Origin: Pseudonocardia sp.
GTDB lineage: Bacteria > Actinomycetota > Actinomycetes > Mycobacteriales > Pseudonocardiaceae
DNA length: 64,000 nt
Direction of reading: 5' to 3'
NCBI RefSeq assembly: GCF_025465255.1
Contig: NZ_JAODNI010000112.1
Coordinates: forward strand, 1 to 64,000
This document shows positions 52,646 to 62,229 of this stretch, piece by piece. Each line of letters begins with the position of its first letter. Within the stretch, counting starts at the first letter, position 1. Below the pieces are notes generated by a model. That model was not told where the DNA came from. It saw only the letters and a list, made by a program, of their open reading frames with translations, and ran no database searches. The position numbers were made by a program, and so were the translations under genes.

Positions 52646-52738
52646 GGAGGCGTACGGGTGCCTGGTGGCCCCCGCGGTCTTCAACACCGACGTGGCCGAG
52701 GATCTCGGCCAGGCGGGTTCGATTCCCGTCCGCCTCCG
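52646..52738 (+). tRNA. selC: tRNA-Sec (anticodon UCA)
   Basis: 93 nucleotides, far longer than ordinary tRNAs. The acceptor arm GGAGGCGT (52646-52653) pairs with CCGCCTCC (52730-52737); seven of eight pairs are formed, with U8 against C as the exception. The anticodon loop CUUCAAC holds UCA at 52681-52683. The variable arm is a perfect eight-base-pair stem, TGGCCGAG (52693-52700) with CTCGGCCA (52704-52711). The T arm is GCGGG-TTCGATT-CCCGT, with the G-U pair seen in E. coli tRNA-Sec. Discriminator G at 52738; CCA is not encoded. It lies next to selD, selA and selB and 5 kb from a TGA-containing formate dehydrogenase. Confidence 0.9.
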
Positions 52739-52759
52739 CTCCGCGCGCCCGCCCGATGC

Positions 52760-53815
52760 TCAGCGGTGCAGGGCGATGCGCCCGCTACCCGCCGAGACCG
52801 TGCCGATCACGGCCGCGGGCACGCCGCGCGAGGTCAGCTCGTCGACCGCGCGGTCCGCCCGTCCGGGCTCGGCGCCGAACAGCAGCCCGCCCGACGTCTG
52901 GGCGTCGGCGAGGATCGCGACGTCCGTGTCGGTGACGCCGGCGCCCACGTCCAGCACGTCACTGACCCACTGCCGGTTGCGCCGGCTGCCGCCGGGCACC
53001 GTGCCGGCCTCGGCCAGCTCCCGCACGCCGTCGAACAACGGCACCGCCGCGACGTCGACCCGGGCGTCGATCCCCGACGCCGCCGCCATCTTCCGCAGGT
53101 GCCCCAGCAGCCCGAAACCCGTGACGTCCGTGCAGCCACGGGCCCCCGCCCCGACCGCCGCCTCCGCGGCGGCAGCGTTGCTCGCCGTCATGGACGCGAC
53201 GGCCTCGGCCACCAGCGCGTCCGGCGCCGTACCCGCCTTGATCGCGGTCGTGGTGATGCCGACGCCGAGCCGCTTGGTCAGGACGAGCGCGTCGCCCGGC
53301 CGCAGACCGGCGTTGGTGAGGATCCGGTCCGGATGCACCTCCCCGACCACGGCCATGCCGTACTTGGGCTCCGGATCGTCGATCGAGTGCCCGCCGACCA
53401 CGGCGAACCCGCACTCCCGGCCCGCGTCGGCGCCCCCGGCCAGCACCTCGGCCAGCAGCTCCGCCGGGAGCTGCTCGGTCGGCCAGGCGACGAGGTTGAG
53501 GGCGAAGAGGGGCCGCCCGCCCATCGCGTACACGTCGGAGACGGCATTGGTTGCGGCGATCCGGCCCCACAGCCGCGCGTCGTCGACGACGGGGGTGAAG
53601 AAGTCCGTGGTCGCGACGAGCGCCCGGTCCGCGTCGAGCCGCCAGACGGCGGCGTCGTCCCCGGTCTCGGTGCCGACGAGCAGGTCGGGGTGCCGCGGGG
53701 GCGCCACCAGCGCCAACACGTCCGCGAGAGCACCCGGGCCGATCTTGCAGCCGCAGCCCGCGCCGTGGCTGAACTCGGTCAGCCTCCGGCCGGAAACGGC
53801 GGATGTGGCGGTCAT
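52760..53815 (-). CDS. selD: selenide, water dikinase
   Basis: 351 residues from ATG 53815, which has GGGAGG six bases upstream; the ATG at 53821 is less well placed. The active site is HGAGCGCKIGP (Cys21 or Cys23 and Lys24), a Cys form rather than Sec. The glycine-rich ATP site VGTETGDDAAVWRLD, the metal-binding TTDFFTPVVDDARLWGRIAATNAVSDVYAMGG and VVGGHSIDDPEPKYG follow in order. SelD makes selenophosphate from selenide and ATP for SelA. It is divergent from selA-selB. Confidence 0.95.
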   Translation of the reverse strand: MTATSAVSGRRLTEFSHGAGCGCKIGPGALADVLALVAPPRHPDLLVGTETGDDAAVWRLDADRALVATTDFFTPVVDDARLWGRIAATNAVSDVYAMGGRPLFALNLVAWPTEQLPAELLAEVLAGGADAGRECGFAVVGGHSIDDPEPKYGMAVVGEVHPDRILTNAGLRPGDALVLTKRLGVGITTTAIKAGTAPDALVAEAVASMTASNAAAAEAAVGAGARGCTDVTGFGLLGHLRKMAAASGIDARVDVAAVPLFDGVRELAEAGTVPGGSRRNRQWVSDVLDVGAGVTDTDVAILADAQTSGGLLFGAEPGRADRAVDELTSRGVPAAVIGTVSAGSGRIALHR

Positions 53816-53937
53816 GCGCATCCTCCCTGTCCCGCGTGACCCTACGACGGGGCGCGGTCCGCGGCAGCGCGCTCCGCCGGCGACACGCGTACGGGCGTGG
53901 CCGCGCCCACCGTGTGCGGCGGCCGTAGGGTGCCCCG

Positions 53938-55299
53938 GTGACCGAGTTCGCGAGCGGGCGGGGAGCCGACGGCGCCGCCGACGTCCGGCGCCGGATCCCC
54001 CGCACGGACATCGTCCTCGCCGAGCCGGCGGTCGTCGCCGCCACCCGCCGGCTCGGCCGGGACCTGGTCAAGCAGGCCGTCGTCGCGGCGCAGCAGGCGG
54101 CGCGGCGCGGCGCGATCGAGCCGGACGACGTCGTCGACGAGGTCCTCCGCCGGCTTCCGCGGGCGGCGACCCGGCTGCGGCCGGTACTCAACGCGACGGG
54201 CGTCCTGCTGCACACGAACCTGGGCCGCGCTCCGCTGTCGGCGTCCGCCCGGGAGGCCCTCGCGATCGCCGCGGGCACCTGCGACGTCGAGCTGGACCTC
54301 GGGACCGGCGGGCGGGGACGCCGCGGGGAGGCGGCCCTCGACGCCCTGCTGTCCGCCGTGCCCGCGGCCGCCGCGGCGCACGTCACCAACAACGGTGCCG
54401 CCGCCCTCGCCCTGGTGGCCGCGACGCTCGCGGCGGGCCGGGAGATCGTCGTGTCCCGCGGCGAGCTCGTCGAGATCGGCGACGGCTTCCGCATCCCCGA
54501 CCTGCTCACCGCGGCCGGGGCCCGGCTGCGCGAGGTCGGCACGACGAACCGCACCCACCTGCGGGACTACGCGGACGCGATCGGCGAGGACACCGCGTTC
54601 GTCCTGAAGGTGCACCCCTCCAACTTCGTCGTCACCGGGTTCACCAGCGCCGTGGCGCCCCGTGAGCTGGCCGGGCTGGGCGTCCCGCTGGTGTGCGACA
54701 TCGGCTCCGGGCTGCTCGCCCCGCACCCCCGGCTGCCCGGCGAGCCCGACGCCGCGAGCGTCCTGGCCGAGGGCGCGGCGCTGGTCACGGCCTCCGGGGA
54801 CAAGCTGCTCGGCGGGCCGCAGGCGGGACTGCTGCTCGGTGCCCCGGGTACGGGCGCGGCCCTCGTCGAGCGGATCCGCCGCCACCCGCTGGCGCGGGCG
54901 ATGCGCGTCGACAAGCTCACGCTCGCCGCGCTCGAGGCCACCCTGCGCGGGCCGGCCACCCCCACCCGCGAGGCACTGGACGCCGGCGTCGCCGGCCTGC
55001 GCGCACGGGCGGAGGCGCTCGCGGCGTCGCTCGCGGCGAAGGGCGTCCCCGTCGAGGCCGCGGCGTCGGACTCGACGATCGGTGGCGGCGGCGCGCCGGG
55101 CGTGATGCTCCCGAGCGCGGCGCTCATGCTCCCCGAGCACTTCGCGCGCGCCCTGCGGGAGGGTGACCCCGCCGTGCTCGGGCGGGTGGAACGCGGCCGC
55201 TGCCTGCTCGACCTGCGCGCCGTGGGCCCCGCGGCGGAAGCGGACCTGGCCGCCGCGGTGCTGGCCGTCCACGAGGCCGGCCGGCCCGGGGACTCCTGA
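53938..55299 (+). CDS. selA: L-seryl-tRNA(Sec) selenium transferase
   Basis: 453 residues from GTG 53938. The N-terminal tRNA-binding region (RRIPRTDIVLAEPAVVAATRRLGRD) precedes a PLP domain: LNATGVLLHTNLGRAPLS near residue 83, VTNNGAAALALVAATLA near 150 and the PLP lysine in TASGDKLLGGPQAGLLLG near 285. SelA converts Ser-tRNA(Sec) to Sec-tRNA(Sec) with selenophosphate. Its stop directly abuts the selB start. Confidence 0.95.
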   Translation: MTEFASGRGADGAADVRRRIPRTDIVLAEPAVVAATRRLGRDLVKQAVVAAQQAARRGAIEPDDVVDEVLRRLPRAATRLRPVLNATGVLLHTNLGRAPLSASAREALAIAAGTCDVELDLGTGGRGRRGEAALDALLSAVPAAAAAHVTNNGAAALALVAATLAAGREIVVSRGELVEIGDGFRIPDLLTAAGARLREVGTTNRTHLRDYADAIGEDTAFVLKVHPSNFVVTGFTSAVAPRELAGLGVPLVCDIGSGLLAPHPRLPGEPDAASVLAEGAALVTASGDKLLGGPQAGLLLGAPGTGAALVERIRRHPLARAMRVDKLTLAALEATLRGPATPTREALDAGVAGLRARAEALAASLAAKGVPVEAAASDSTIGGGGAPGVMLPSAALMLPEHFARALREGDPAVLGRVERGRCLLDLRAVGPAAEADLAAAVLAVHEAGRPGDS

Positions 55300-57120
55300 A
55301 TGGGCACGCACGTCGTCGCGACGGCCGGGCACGTCGACCACGGCAAGTCCACCCTGGTCCGCGCGCTGACCGGGATGGAGCCCGACCGCTTCGCCGAGGA
55401 GCGGCGCCGCGGCATGACCATCGACCTCGGCTTCGCGTGGACGGACCTGCCGTCCGGGGACACGGTCGCCTTCGTCGACGTGCCCGGTCACGAACGGTTC
55501 GTCACCACGATGCTCGCCGGCGTCGGCCCCGTGCCGGCCGTCGTGCTCGTGGTGGCGGCGGACGAGGGGTGGATGCCCCAGTCCGCGGAGCACCTCGACG
55601 CGCTCGAGGCGCTCGGCGTCCGGCACGCGCTGCTCGTCGTGACGCGCAGCGACCTCCTCGACCCGGAGCTCGCGCTCGCCGAGGCGCAGGAACGGCTGGC
55701 GGCGAGCGCTCTGGGCATCCGGCCCGCCGTGTGCGTGTCGGCCGCCACGGGTCAGGGGCTCGGCGAGCTGCGGGTCGCCCTGGACCTGCTGGTGGCGAGC
55801 CTGCCTGAGCCCGACGATGCGGCCGACGTGCGGATGTGGATCGACCGCGCCTTCACGATCCGCGGGGCCGGGACGGTGGTCACCGGGACCCTCGCCGCGG
55901 GCACCCTGGCCGCCGGGGACGAGCTGGTCCTGGACGGAGGCCGGACGGTGTCCGTCCGGGGGTTGCAGAGCCTGGGCGAGCCCGTCGAGCGGGCCCGCGG
56001 CGTGGCCCGGGTGGCGGTCAACCTGCGCGGCGTCCCGCTCGAGGCCGTGGCCCGCGGCGACGCCCTGCTGACCGCGGGCGCCTGGCTGCCGACCGCCGAG
56101 CTGGACGTCCGGCTGCACGGGATCCGCGGCGCGGCGCCCGATCCCGCGGCGCTGCCCCGCGAGCTCACCCTGCACATCGGGTCGGCGGCGGTGACGGCCC
56201 GGGTGCGGCCGCTGGGCGGGAAGGACGGGGACGGCGCGGATGCCGTGGTGGCCCGGCTCCGGCTGCGCCGCCCGCTGCCGCTGCGGATCGGGGACCGGGC
56301 GGTGCTGCGGGACCCGGGGCGTCGCCAGGTGGCCGCGGGTGTCACGGTGCTCGACCCGTCGCCTCCCGTCCTGCGCCGCCGGGGCGCGGCCGCCCGCCGC
56401 GCGGACGAGCTCGCGGCCTTCGACGGCGTCCCCGACGCCGCGACCGAGCTGGCCCGGCGTGGGCAGGTCCGGCAGGCCGAGCTGGTCGCCTGGGGGGTCG
56501 GCGTCCGCGACGTCGAGCGCCTGGACGCGGTCACGGCCGGAGGATGGCTGGTGGACCCCGCGCGCGCCCCGGCCCTCGTCGCCGACCTGCGGGCCGCGGT
56601 CGCGGCGCACGACGCGGCGGATCCGCTGGATCCGGGGCTGCCCCTCGAGGCCGCCCGCCGGGCGCTCGGCCTTCCCACCGCCCGGCTCGTCGAGGCGCTG
56701 CTCCGGCGCGTGGACGGTCCGGGACTGGTCCTGCGGGACGGCCGGGTCGCCGCGGATCGGGTGGCGGCGCTGCCGGAGCGGGTGCGCAGCGCGCTGGACG
56801 CCCTGCGCGCAGACCTGGAACGCGCGCCCTTCGGCGCTCCCGAGGCGGCGCGCCTCGCTGAGCTCGGCCTGGGTCCGCGGGAGCTGGCGACCCTGGTCCG
56901 CGCCGGGCACCTGCTCCGGGTCGCCGACGGCGTGGTGCTCCTGCCGGGCGCCGACGACCGCGCGGTGGACCTGCTGCGCGGGCTCGGCCCGGACTTCACC
57001 CTGAGCAGCGCCCGGCAGGCGCTCGGCACGAGCCGGCGGGTGGCCGTCCCGTTGCTGGAGCTGCTCGCCGGCACCGGCCGGACGGCCCGCACCCCGTCCG
57101 GCGGGCACCGGGTCGTGTGA
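55300..57120 (+). CDS. selB: selenocysteine-specific elongation factor
   Basis: 606 residues. GTPase G1 GHVDHGKST at residues 10-18, G3 DVPGHERFVTTMLAG near 63, G4-type VTRSDLL (in place of the usual NKxD) near 112, domain II FTIRGAGTVVTGTLAAGTL near 185, then two domains rich in Arg/Ala and C-terminal winged helices (AARLAELGLGPRELATLVRAGHLLRVADG) that bind the SECIS hairpin. The absence of NKxD is common in SelB. It delivers Sec-tRNA to the ribosome at UGA. Confidence 0.94.
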   Translation: MGTHVVATAGHVDHGKSTLVRALTGMEPDRFAEERRRGMTIDLGFAWTDLPSGDTVAFVDVPGHERFVTTMLAGVGPVPAVVLVVAADEGWMPQSAEHLDALEALGVRHALLVVTRSDLLDPELALAEAQERLAASALGIRPAVCVSAATGQGLGELRVALDLLVASLPEPDDAADVRMWIDRAFTIRGAGTVVTGTLAAGTLAAGDELVLDGGRTVSVRGLQSLGEPVERARGVARVAVNLRGVPLEAVARGDALLTAGAWLPTAELDVRLHGIRGAAPDPAALPRELTLHIGSAAVTARVRPLGGKDGDGADAVVARLRLRRPLPLRIGDRAVLRDPGRRQVAAGVTVLDPSPPVLRRRGAAARRADELAAFDGVPDAATELARRGQVRQAELVAWGVGVRDVERLDAVTAGGWLVDPARAPALVADLRAAVAAHDAADPLDPGLPLEAARRALGLPTARLVEALLRRVDGPGLVLRDGRVAADRVAALPERVRSALDALRADLERAPFGAPEAARLAELGLGPRELATLVRAGHLLRVADGVVLLPGADDRAVDLLRGLGPDFTLSSARQALGTSRRVAVPLLELLAGTGRTARTPSGGHRVV

Positions 57121-57136
57121 GGAGGAGCCGCGCGGC

Positions 57137-57646
57137 TCAGCGGTGCGGGCGCTCGGCCTTGGTGCGGTCCATCGCGTCGCGGCCGTCCCGGGGGTCGCCC
57201 TCGCCGAGGGCGTCGCGCGCCGGGAGCAGGGCGATCGCCAGGCCCAGCAGCGCGATCGCCCCGGCGACGACCACCGCCGGGACGTTCATGCTGAGCACGT
57301 CGAACGGCGGCCGGACGAGACCGAGGATCCCCCATGCGGCCATGACCGCGCCGGCGACGGCCAGCAGCCAGCCGTAGGCCCGGGAGGCCGGCAACCGGGC
57401 CGCGCACGCCAGCCCGATGACGCCGAGCACGATGTGGATGATGTTGCGCAGGGGCGAGACCTCCACGCCCAGGAACGTCGGTCCCACGTCGCCCTCGGTG
57501 AGGGTGGAGAAGGCGGTGGGCCAGAACCCGAACACGCCGAACAGGAGCAGCGCCAGCCCGACGATCATGGCGGCCAGCTGCGGCCAGGGGAACCGCGCGG
57601 GTCCCGGCGACTCCGTCTCGTACCGCTCCTCGTGCCGCTCCGACAT
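57137..57646 (-). CDS. DUF4383 membrane protein
   Basis: 169 residues, four membrane segments: LAAMIVGLALLLFGVFGFWP, LRNIIHIVLGVIGLACAARL, YGWLLAVAGAVMAAWGILGL and AVVVAGAIALLGLAIALLPA. The pattern GVEVSPLRNIIHIVLGVIGLA is typical of DUF4383. Both ends are charged and cytoplasmic. Function unknown; such proteins are often stress-induced, and the upstream gap contains a weak GGTT-N-TGGTAT match on this strand. Confidence 0.82.
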   Translation of the reverse strand: MSERHEERYETESPGPARFPWPQLAAMIVGLALLLFGVFGFWPTAFSTLTEGDVGPTFLGVEVSPLRNIIHIVLGVIGLACAARLPASRAYGWLLAVAGAVMAAWGILGLVRPPFDVLSMNVPAVVVAGAIALLGLAIALLPARDALGEGDPRDGRDAMDRTKAERPHR

Positions 57647-57784
57647 GCCTCTCCCCTCCGCGCCCGCCTCCGCGGGGACTCCCGCCAGTGCCGTCGAATA
57701 CCACGGGCGCGGCGCGCCAACCGCGGCCGGGCGACATTCCCGGAATCGGACGCGCCGGACGCGCCGGGTGGACGGCGGGGAGGA

Positions 57785-57809
57785 GTTTCACGAGAATCCG
57801 CGGGGGTAG
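57785..57809 (+). promoter_or_regulatory. sigma-B/F-like promoter of the Sec-formate dehydrogenase operon
   Basis: GTTT (57785-57788), 15 bases, GGGTAG (57804-57809), 41 bases before the fdh start. GTTT is the exact -35 consensus of mycobacterial SigF promoters, and the -10 shares GGGTA with three other sites in this window. Confidence 0.55.
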
Positions 57810-57850
57810 ATCGAGGTGGACGGGTTCTTCGGCCGGGAGAGGGTGCACGT

Positions 57851-60800
57851 ATGGATCTCGGGGGGCTGTTGCGGTCCTGGCCGCTCTACCGGCAGCTGAC
57901 CGGCCCGGACAAGCTCGGCCGCGGCGCCGCGGCGCAGTCGCCGAAGCACGTCGGTCTCCGGCCGCGGACCGCGACGGCGGACCGGGTCGCGAAGTCCGTC
58001 TGCCCGTACTGCGCCGTCGGGTGCGCCCAGCGCGTCTTCGTCGAGAACGAGAAGGTCGTCCAGATCGAGGGCGACCCGGACTCCCCGATCTCCCGGGGCC
58101 GGCTCTGCCCCAAGGGTTCGGCGAGCCTGCAGCTCGTCACCGGCCCGCAACGGCTGGACAAGGTGCGCTACCGCGCCCCGTACGCCACCGAGTGGACCGA
58201 GCTCGAGCTGGGCGAGGCCATGGAGATGATCGCGGACCGTGTCGTCGAAGCCCGGGCCCGCGGCTGGCAGGAACGCGACGAGCAGGGCAGGCGGCTCGCC
58301 CGCACCAACGGTTTCGCCGGCCTCGGCGGCGCCACCCTGGACAACGAAGAGAACTACCTGATCAAGAAGTTGTTCACCGCGCTCGGCGCCATCCAGATCG
58401 AGAACCAGGCCCGTATTTGACACTCCGCCACCGTTCCCGGTCTGGGAGCAAGCTTCGGTCGCGGCGGGGCGACGGACTACCAGCAGGATCTCGCCAACTC
58501 GGACTGCATCATCATCATGGGCTCGAACATGGCCGAGGCCCATCCGGTCGGGTTCCAGTGGGTGATGGAGGCCAAGGCGCGCGGCGCACGGCTGATCCAC
58601 ATCGACCCGCGGTTCACCCGGACCAGCGCGCTCGCGGACACCTACGTCCCGATCCGCGCGGGGACGGACATCGCGTTCCTCGGCGGCGTGATCAACCATG
58701 TGCTGACCAACGAGCTGGACTTCAGGGAGTTCGTCGCGGCTTACACGAACGCCTCGTTCCTGGTCGGTGAGGAGTTCGCGGACACCGAGGACCTCGACGG
58801 CCTGTTCTCCGGCTACGACCCGGAGACCGCGACCTACGACCGGTCCACCTGGCACTACGAGGGCGTGGATCCGTCGGGGTCCACGCCGAAGGGTGACTCG
58901 GCGCGGGCGAAGGAGCAGACCCAACCCATGCAGGCGGGGGGCCGCGGCGCCACCGTGGAGGGCGCGGCCGAGGACATCGTGAAGGACCCGACGCTGCAGC
59001 ACCCGCGCTGCGTGTTCCAGATCCTGAAGCGGCACTTCGCCCGCTACACCCCGGAGATGGTGGAGCGGGTCTGCGGGACGCCGCAGCAGCAGTTCCGCGA
59101 CGTCTGCGAGGCGTGGACCGGGAACTCGAACCGCGACCGGACCACCGCGCTGGTCTACAGCGTGGGCTGGACGCAGCACAGCGTGGGCGCGCAGTACATC
59201 CGCACGGGCGCGATCCTGCAGCTGCTGCTCGGCAACGTCGGCCGGCCCGGCGGCGGGGTGTTCGCGCTGCGTGGACACGCCAGCATCCAGGGCTCGACGG
59301 ACATCCCGACGCTGTTCAACCTGCTGCCGGGCTACCTCTCCATGCCGGACGTCGCGCACGACGACCTCGCGACCTACATCGACGACCAGCGTGCCGGCGG
59401 GCAGAAGGGCTACGGCTACAACGTCGACGCGTACATGGTCTCGCTGCTCAAGGAGTACTTCGGCGACGCCGCCACGGCGGAGAACGACTTCGGGTTCGGC
59501 TGGCTGCCGAGGATCGACGGCGACCACGGCACCTACCGCACCGTCATGGACATGATCGACGGCAAGGTGTTCGGCTACTTCGTCATGGGCCAGAACCCCG
59601 CGGTCGGGTCCGCGCACGGCAAGCTGCAGCGCCTCGGCATGGCCAACCTGGACTGGATGGTCGTCCGGGACCTGACCGAGATCGAGACGGCGACCTTCTG
59701 GAAGGACTCGCCGGAGATCGAGACCGGCGAGATCGTCACCGAGGAGTGCCGCACCGAGGTGTTCCTCATGCCCGCCGCATCGCACGTGGAGAAGGAGGGC
59801 ACCTTCACCCAGACCCAGCGGATGCTGCAGTGGCGGGAGAAGGCCGTCGAACCGCGTGGGGACCAGCGCTCCGAGCTGTGGTTCTTCTACCACCTCGGGC
59901 GGCTGGTCCGGGAGCGGTTGGCCGCGTCGGAGGACCCGCGCGACGAGCCCGTGCAGAAGCTGGCGTGGGACTACGAGACCGAGGGCGACGGCGAGTGGGT
60001 CGAGCCGTCCGCGGAGGACGTGCTGCGCCGGATCAACGGCCACGACCTGACGACGGGCGAGGTCCTCGACAACTACCTCGGCCTGAAGGCGGACGGCACC
60101 ACGTCGTGCGGCTGCTGGATCTACAGCGGCGTGTTCGCCGACGGGGTCAACCAGGCCGCCCGGCGCAAGCCGCACGACGCGCAGGGCCCCTACGAGGCCG
60201 AGTGGGGCTGGACCTGGCCGATGAACCGCCGGGTGCTCTACAACCGGGCCTCCGCCGATCCCGAGGGCCGGCCGTGGAGCGAGCGCAAGAAGCTGATCTG
60301 GTGGGACGCCGACGCGGGGAGGTGGACCGGACACGACATCCCGGACTTCCCGGTGGGCACCGCTCCGGGATACGTCCCGCCGGAGGGGACGACCGGACCC
60401 GACGCCCTGCACGGCGACGATCCGTTCATCATGCAGGCGGACGGCAAGGCCTGGCTCTTCGCGCCGCACGGCGTCGTCGACGGGCCGCTGCCGGCGCACT
60501 ACGAGCCGCACGAGTCCCCGGTCCGCAACCCGATCTACACCCAGCAGGCCAACCCGACCCGCAAGGTCTACGGCCGGCCGGACAACCCGTCGAACCCGGC
60601 GCCGCCGGAGGGCGGGTCCGAGGTGTTCCCGTTCGTGCTGACCGCGGCCCGGCTGACCGAGCACCACACGGCGGGCGGGATGAGCAGGCAGCTGCCCTAC
60701 CTGGCCGAGCTGCAGCCGGCGCTGTTCATGGAGGTCTCGCCGGAGCTGGCCCGCGAGCGCGGGCTGACCCACCTCGGGGAGGCGCACGTGGTCACCAGCC

Positions 60801-61192
60801 GCGCCGCGGTCCAGGCCCGGGTGATGGTCACCGACCGGATGGCGCCGCTGCGGATCGACGGGCGGGTGGTGCACCAGGTCTGGATGCCCTACCACTGGGG
60901 GGCCACCGGGCTGGTGACCGGGGACGTCGTCAACGACCTGTTGGGCGTCGTCCTCGACCCGAACGTCTTCATCCAGGAGAGCAAGGTCGCGACCTGCGAC
61001 GTCCGGCCCGGACCGCGGCCGCGCGGCGCCGCGCTCACCGCGATGCTGGACGAGCTGCGTACCCGCGCCGGTATCACCACCGCCACCGGCACCCGGGTGG
61101 GGACCGCGGCGGGGGTGGCCCACGTCGAGGAGCCGGCGACGCCCGACACGCCCACGCACTCCCCCGCCGCCACCTCCGAGGAGACGCCATGA
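57851..61192 (+). CDS. fdhA: formate dehydrogenase alpha subunit, selenoprotein
   Basis: 1113 residues when the in-frame TGA at 58418-58420 is read as selenocysteine 190. Before it, the [4Fe-4S] ligands C51, C54, C58 (CPYCAVGC) and C86 (GRLCPKG); around it IENQARI-Sec-HSATVPGLGASFG, the canonical Sec-His pair of FdhG/FdhF. Afterwards come the molybdopterin domains (IIIMGSNMAEAHPVGFQWVMEAKARGARLIHIDPRF) and a C-terminal cofactor domain (YLAELQPALFMEVSPELARE, PYHWGATGLVTGD). It oxidises formate to CO2 at a Mo or W bis-pterin centre. The N-terminus (MDLGGLLRSWPLYRQL) lacks a twin-arginine signal. Start ATG 57851 is preceded by GGGAGAGGG. Confidence 0.93.
58421..58467 (+). promoter_or_regulatory. 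SECIS-like hairpin
   Basis: Directly after the UGA. TCCC (58435-58438) pairs with GGGA (58444-58447), presenting the loop GGUCU, the same loop sequence as E. coli fdhF SECIS. Outer arms CCGCC (58425-58429) and GGCGG (58463-58467) can pair below. The distance of the apical stem from UGA (about 14 bases) is within the bacterial range. Confidence 0.75.
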
Positions 61193-62229
61193 CCGGCCGC
61201 AACCGGCTGTCCGGGCCGCTCGACGACGTCGCGCGCGACGCCGGGCACCTGGATCATCCCGCCCGCGTCGGGTTCTTCACCGACACCTCGGTGTGCATCG
61301 GGTGCAAGGCCTGTGAGGTGGCGTGCAAGGAGTGGAACGCCGTGCCCGAGGACGGGCTCGACCTGCTCGGCATGTCCTTCGACAACACCGGAATGCTCGG
61401 CGCCAACTCGTGGCGGCACGTCGCGTTCATCGAGCAGTCCCGCCCGCTCGGGCACCAGGATCCCGGCCTCGCGGGCCTGCCGACCGGGCCGAGCGGCATC
61501 GGGGAGACGGTGCACGCCGTCGAGCCCCGGCTGCGCGCCGCGCCGCGGGGTGGCTCGGAGCTCGGCACCGAACCGCTGCCGAACGCCCAGGACCTGGGGA
61601 TGCCCGCCTTCTCCCGGCCGGGGGACGACAGCGGCGCCGAGTCCCGCACGGACTTCCGCTGGCTCATGGCCTCGGACGTCTGCAAGCACTGCACGCACGC
61701 GGGGTGCCTGGACGTGTGCCCCACCGGGGCCTTGTTCCGGACCGAGTTCGGCACGGTTGTCGTGCAGCAGGATATCTGCAACGGCTGCGGGTACTGCGTC
61801 TCCGGCTGCCCGTACGGCGTGATCGACCGCCGTGAGCAGGACGGCCGCGCCCAGAAGTGCACGCTCTGCTACGACCGGCTCGGCGACGGGCTGGAGCCGG
61901 CCTGTGCGAAGGCCTGCCCCACGGACTCCATCCAGTTCGGCCCGCTCGACGAGCTGCGCGAGCGCGCGGACCGCAGGCTCGAGCAGCTGCACGGGCTCGG
62001 GGTCGACGAGGCGAGGCTGTACGGCCGCGACCCGAACGACGGCGTCGGCGGGGACGGGGCGTTCTTCCTCCTGCTCGACGAGCCCGAGGTGTACGGCCTG
62101 CCGCCGGACCCCGTGGTACCCACCCGGAACGCGCCGCAGATGTGGCGGCGGGCCGGGGCGGCGGCCGCGGCGTTCGCGCTGGCCGGTATCGGCGCCTTCG
62201 TCTCCTCGACCCTCGGGAGCAGGCGGTGA
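61189..62229 (+). CDS. fdhB: formate dehydrogenase beta subunit, iron-sulfur
   Basis: 346 residues; start ATG 61189 overlaps the fdhA stop (ATGA). Four [4Fe-4S] clusters are predicted from CIGCKACEVACKEW, CKHCTHAGCLDVCPTGAL, CNGCGYCVSGCPYGV and CTLCYDRLGDGLEPACAKACPTDS. A single hydrophobic segment near the C-terminus (AAAAAFALAGIGAFVSSTLG) anchors it to the membrane as in FdnH/HybA-like subunits. It passes electrons from the Mo/W centre to the NrfD-type subunit. Confidence 0.93.
   Translation: MTGRNRLSGPLDDVARDAGHLDHPARVGFFTDTSVCIGCKACEVACKEWNAVPEDGLDLLGMSFDNTGMLGANSWRHVAFIEQSRPLGHQDPGLAGLPTGPSGIGETVHAVEPRLRAAPRGGSELGTEPLPNAQDLGMPAFSRPGDDSGAESRTDFRWLMASDVCKHCTHAGCLDVCPTGALFRTEFGTVVVQQDICNGCGYCVSGCPYGVIDRREQDGRAQKCTLCYDRLGDGLEPACAKACPTDSIQFGPLDELRERADRRLEQLHGLGVDEARLYGRDPNDGVGGDGAFFLLLDEPEVYGLPPDPVVPTRNAPQMWRRAGAAAAAFALAGIGAFVSSTLGSRR

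Noticed and set aside
53842..57108. A 1088-codon minus-strand frame opposite selA and selB
   Set aside because: Antisense shadow; no motifs, while selA and selB have complete catalytic motifs.
57788..61159. A 1123-codon minus-strand frame opposite fdhA, uninterrupted across the TGA
   Set aside because: Antisense shadow of the formate dehydrogenase; composition is Gly/Arg/Val/His repeats without any domain.
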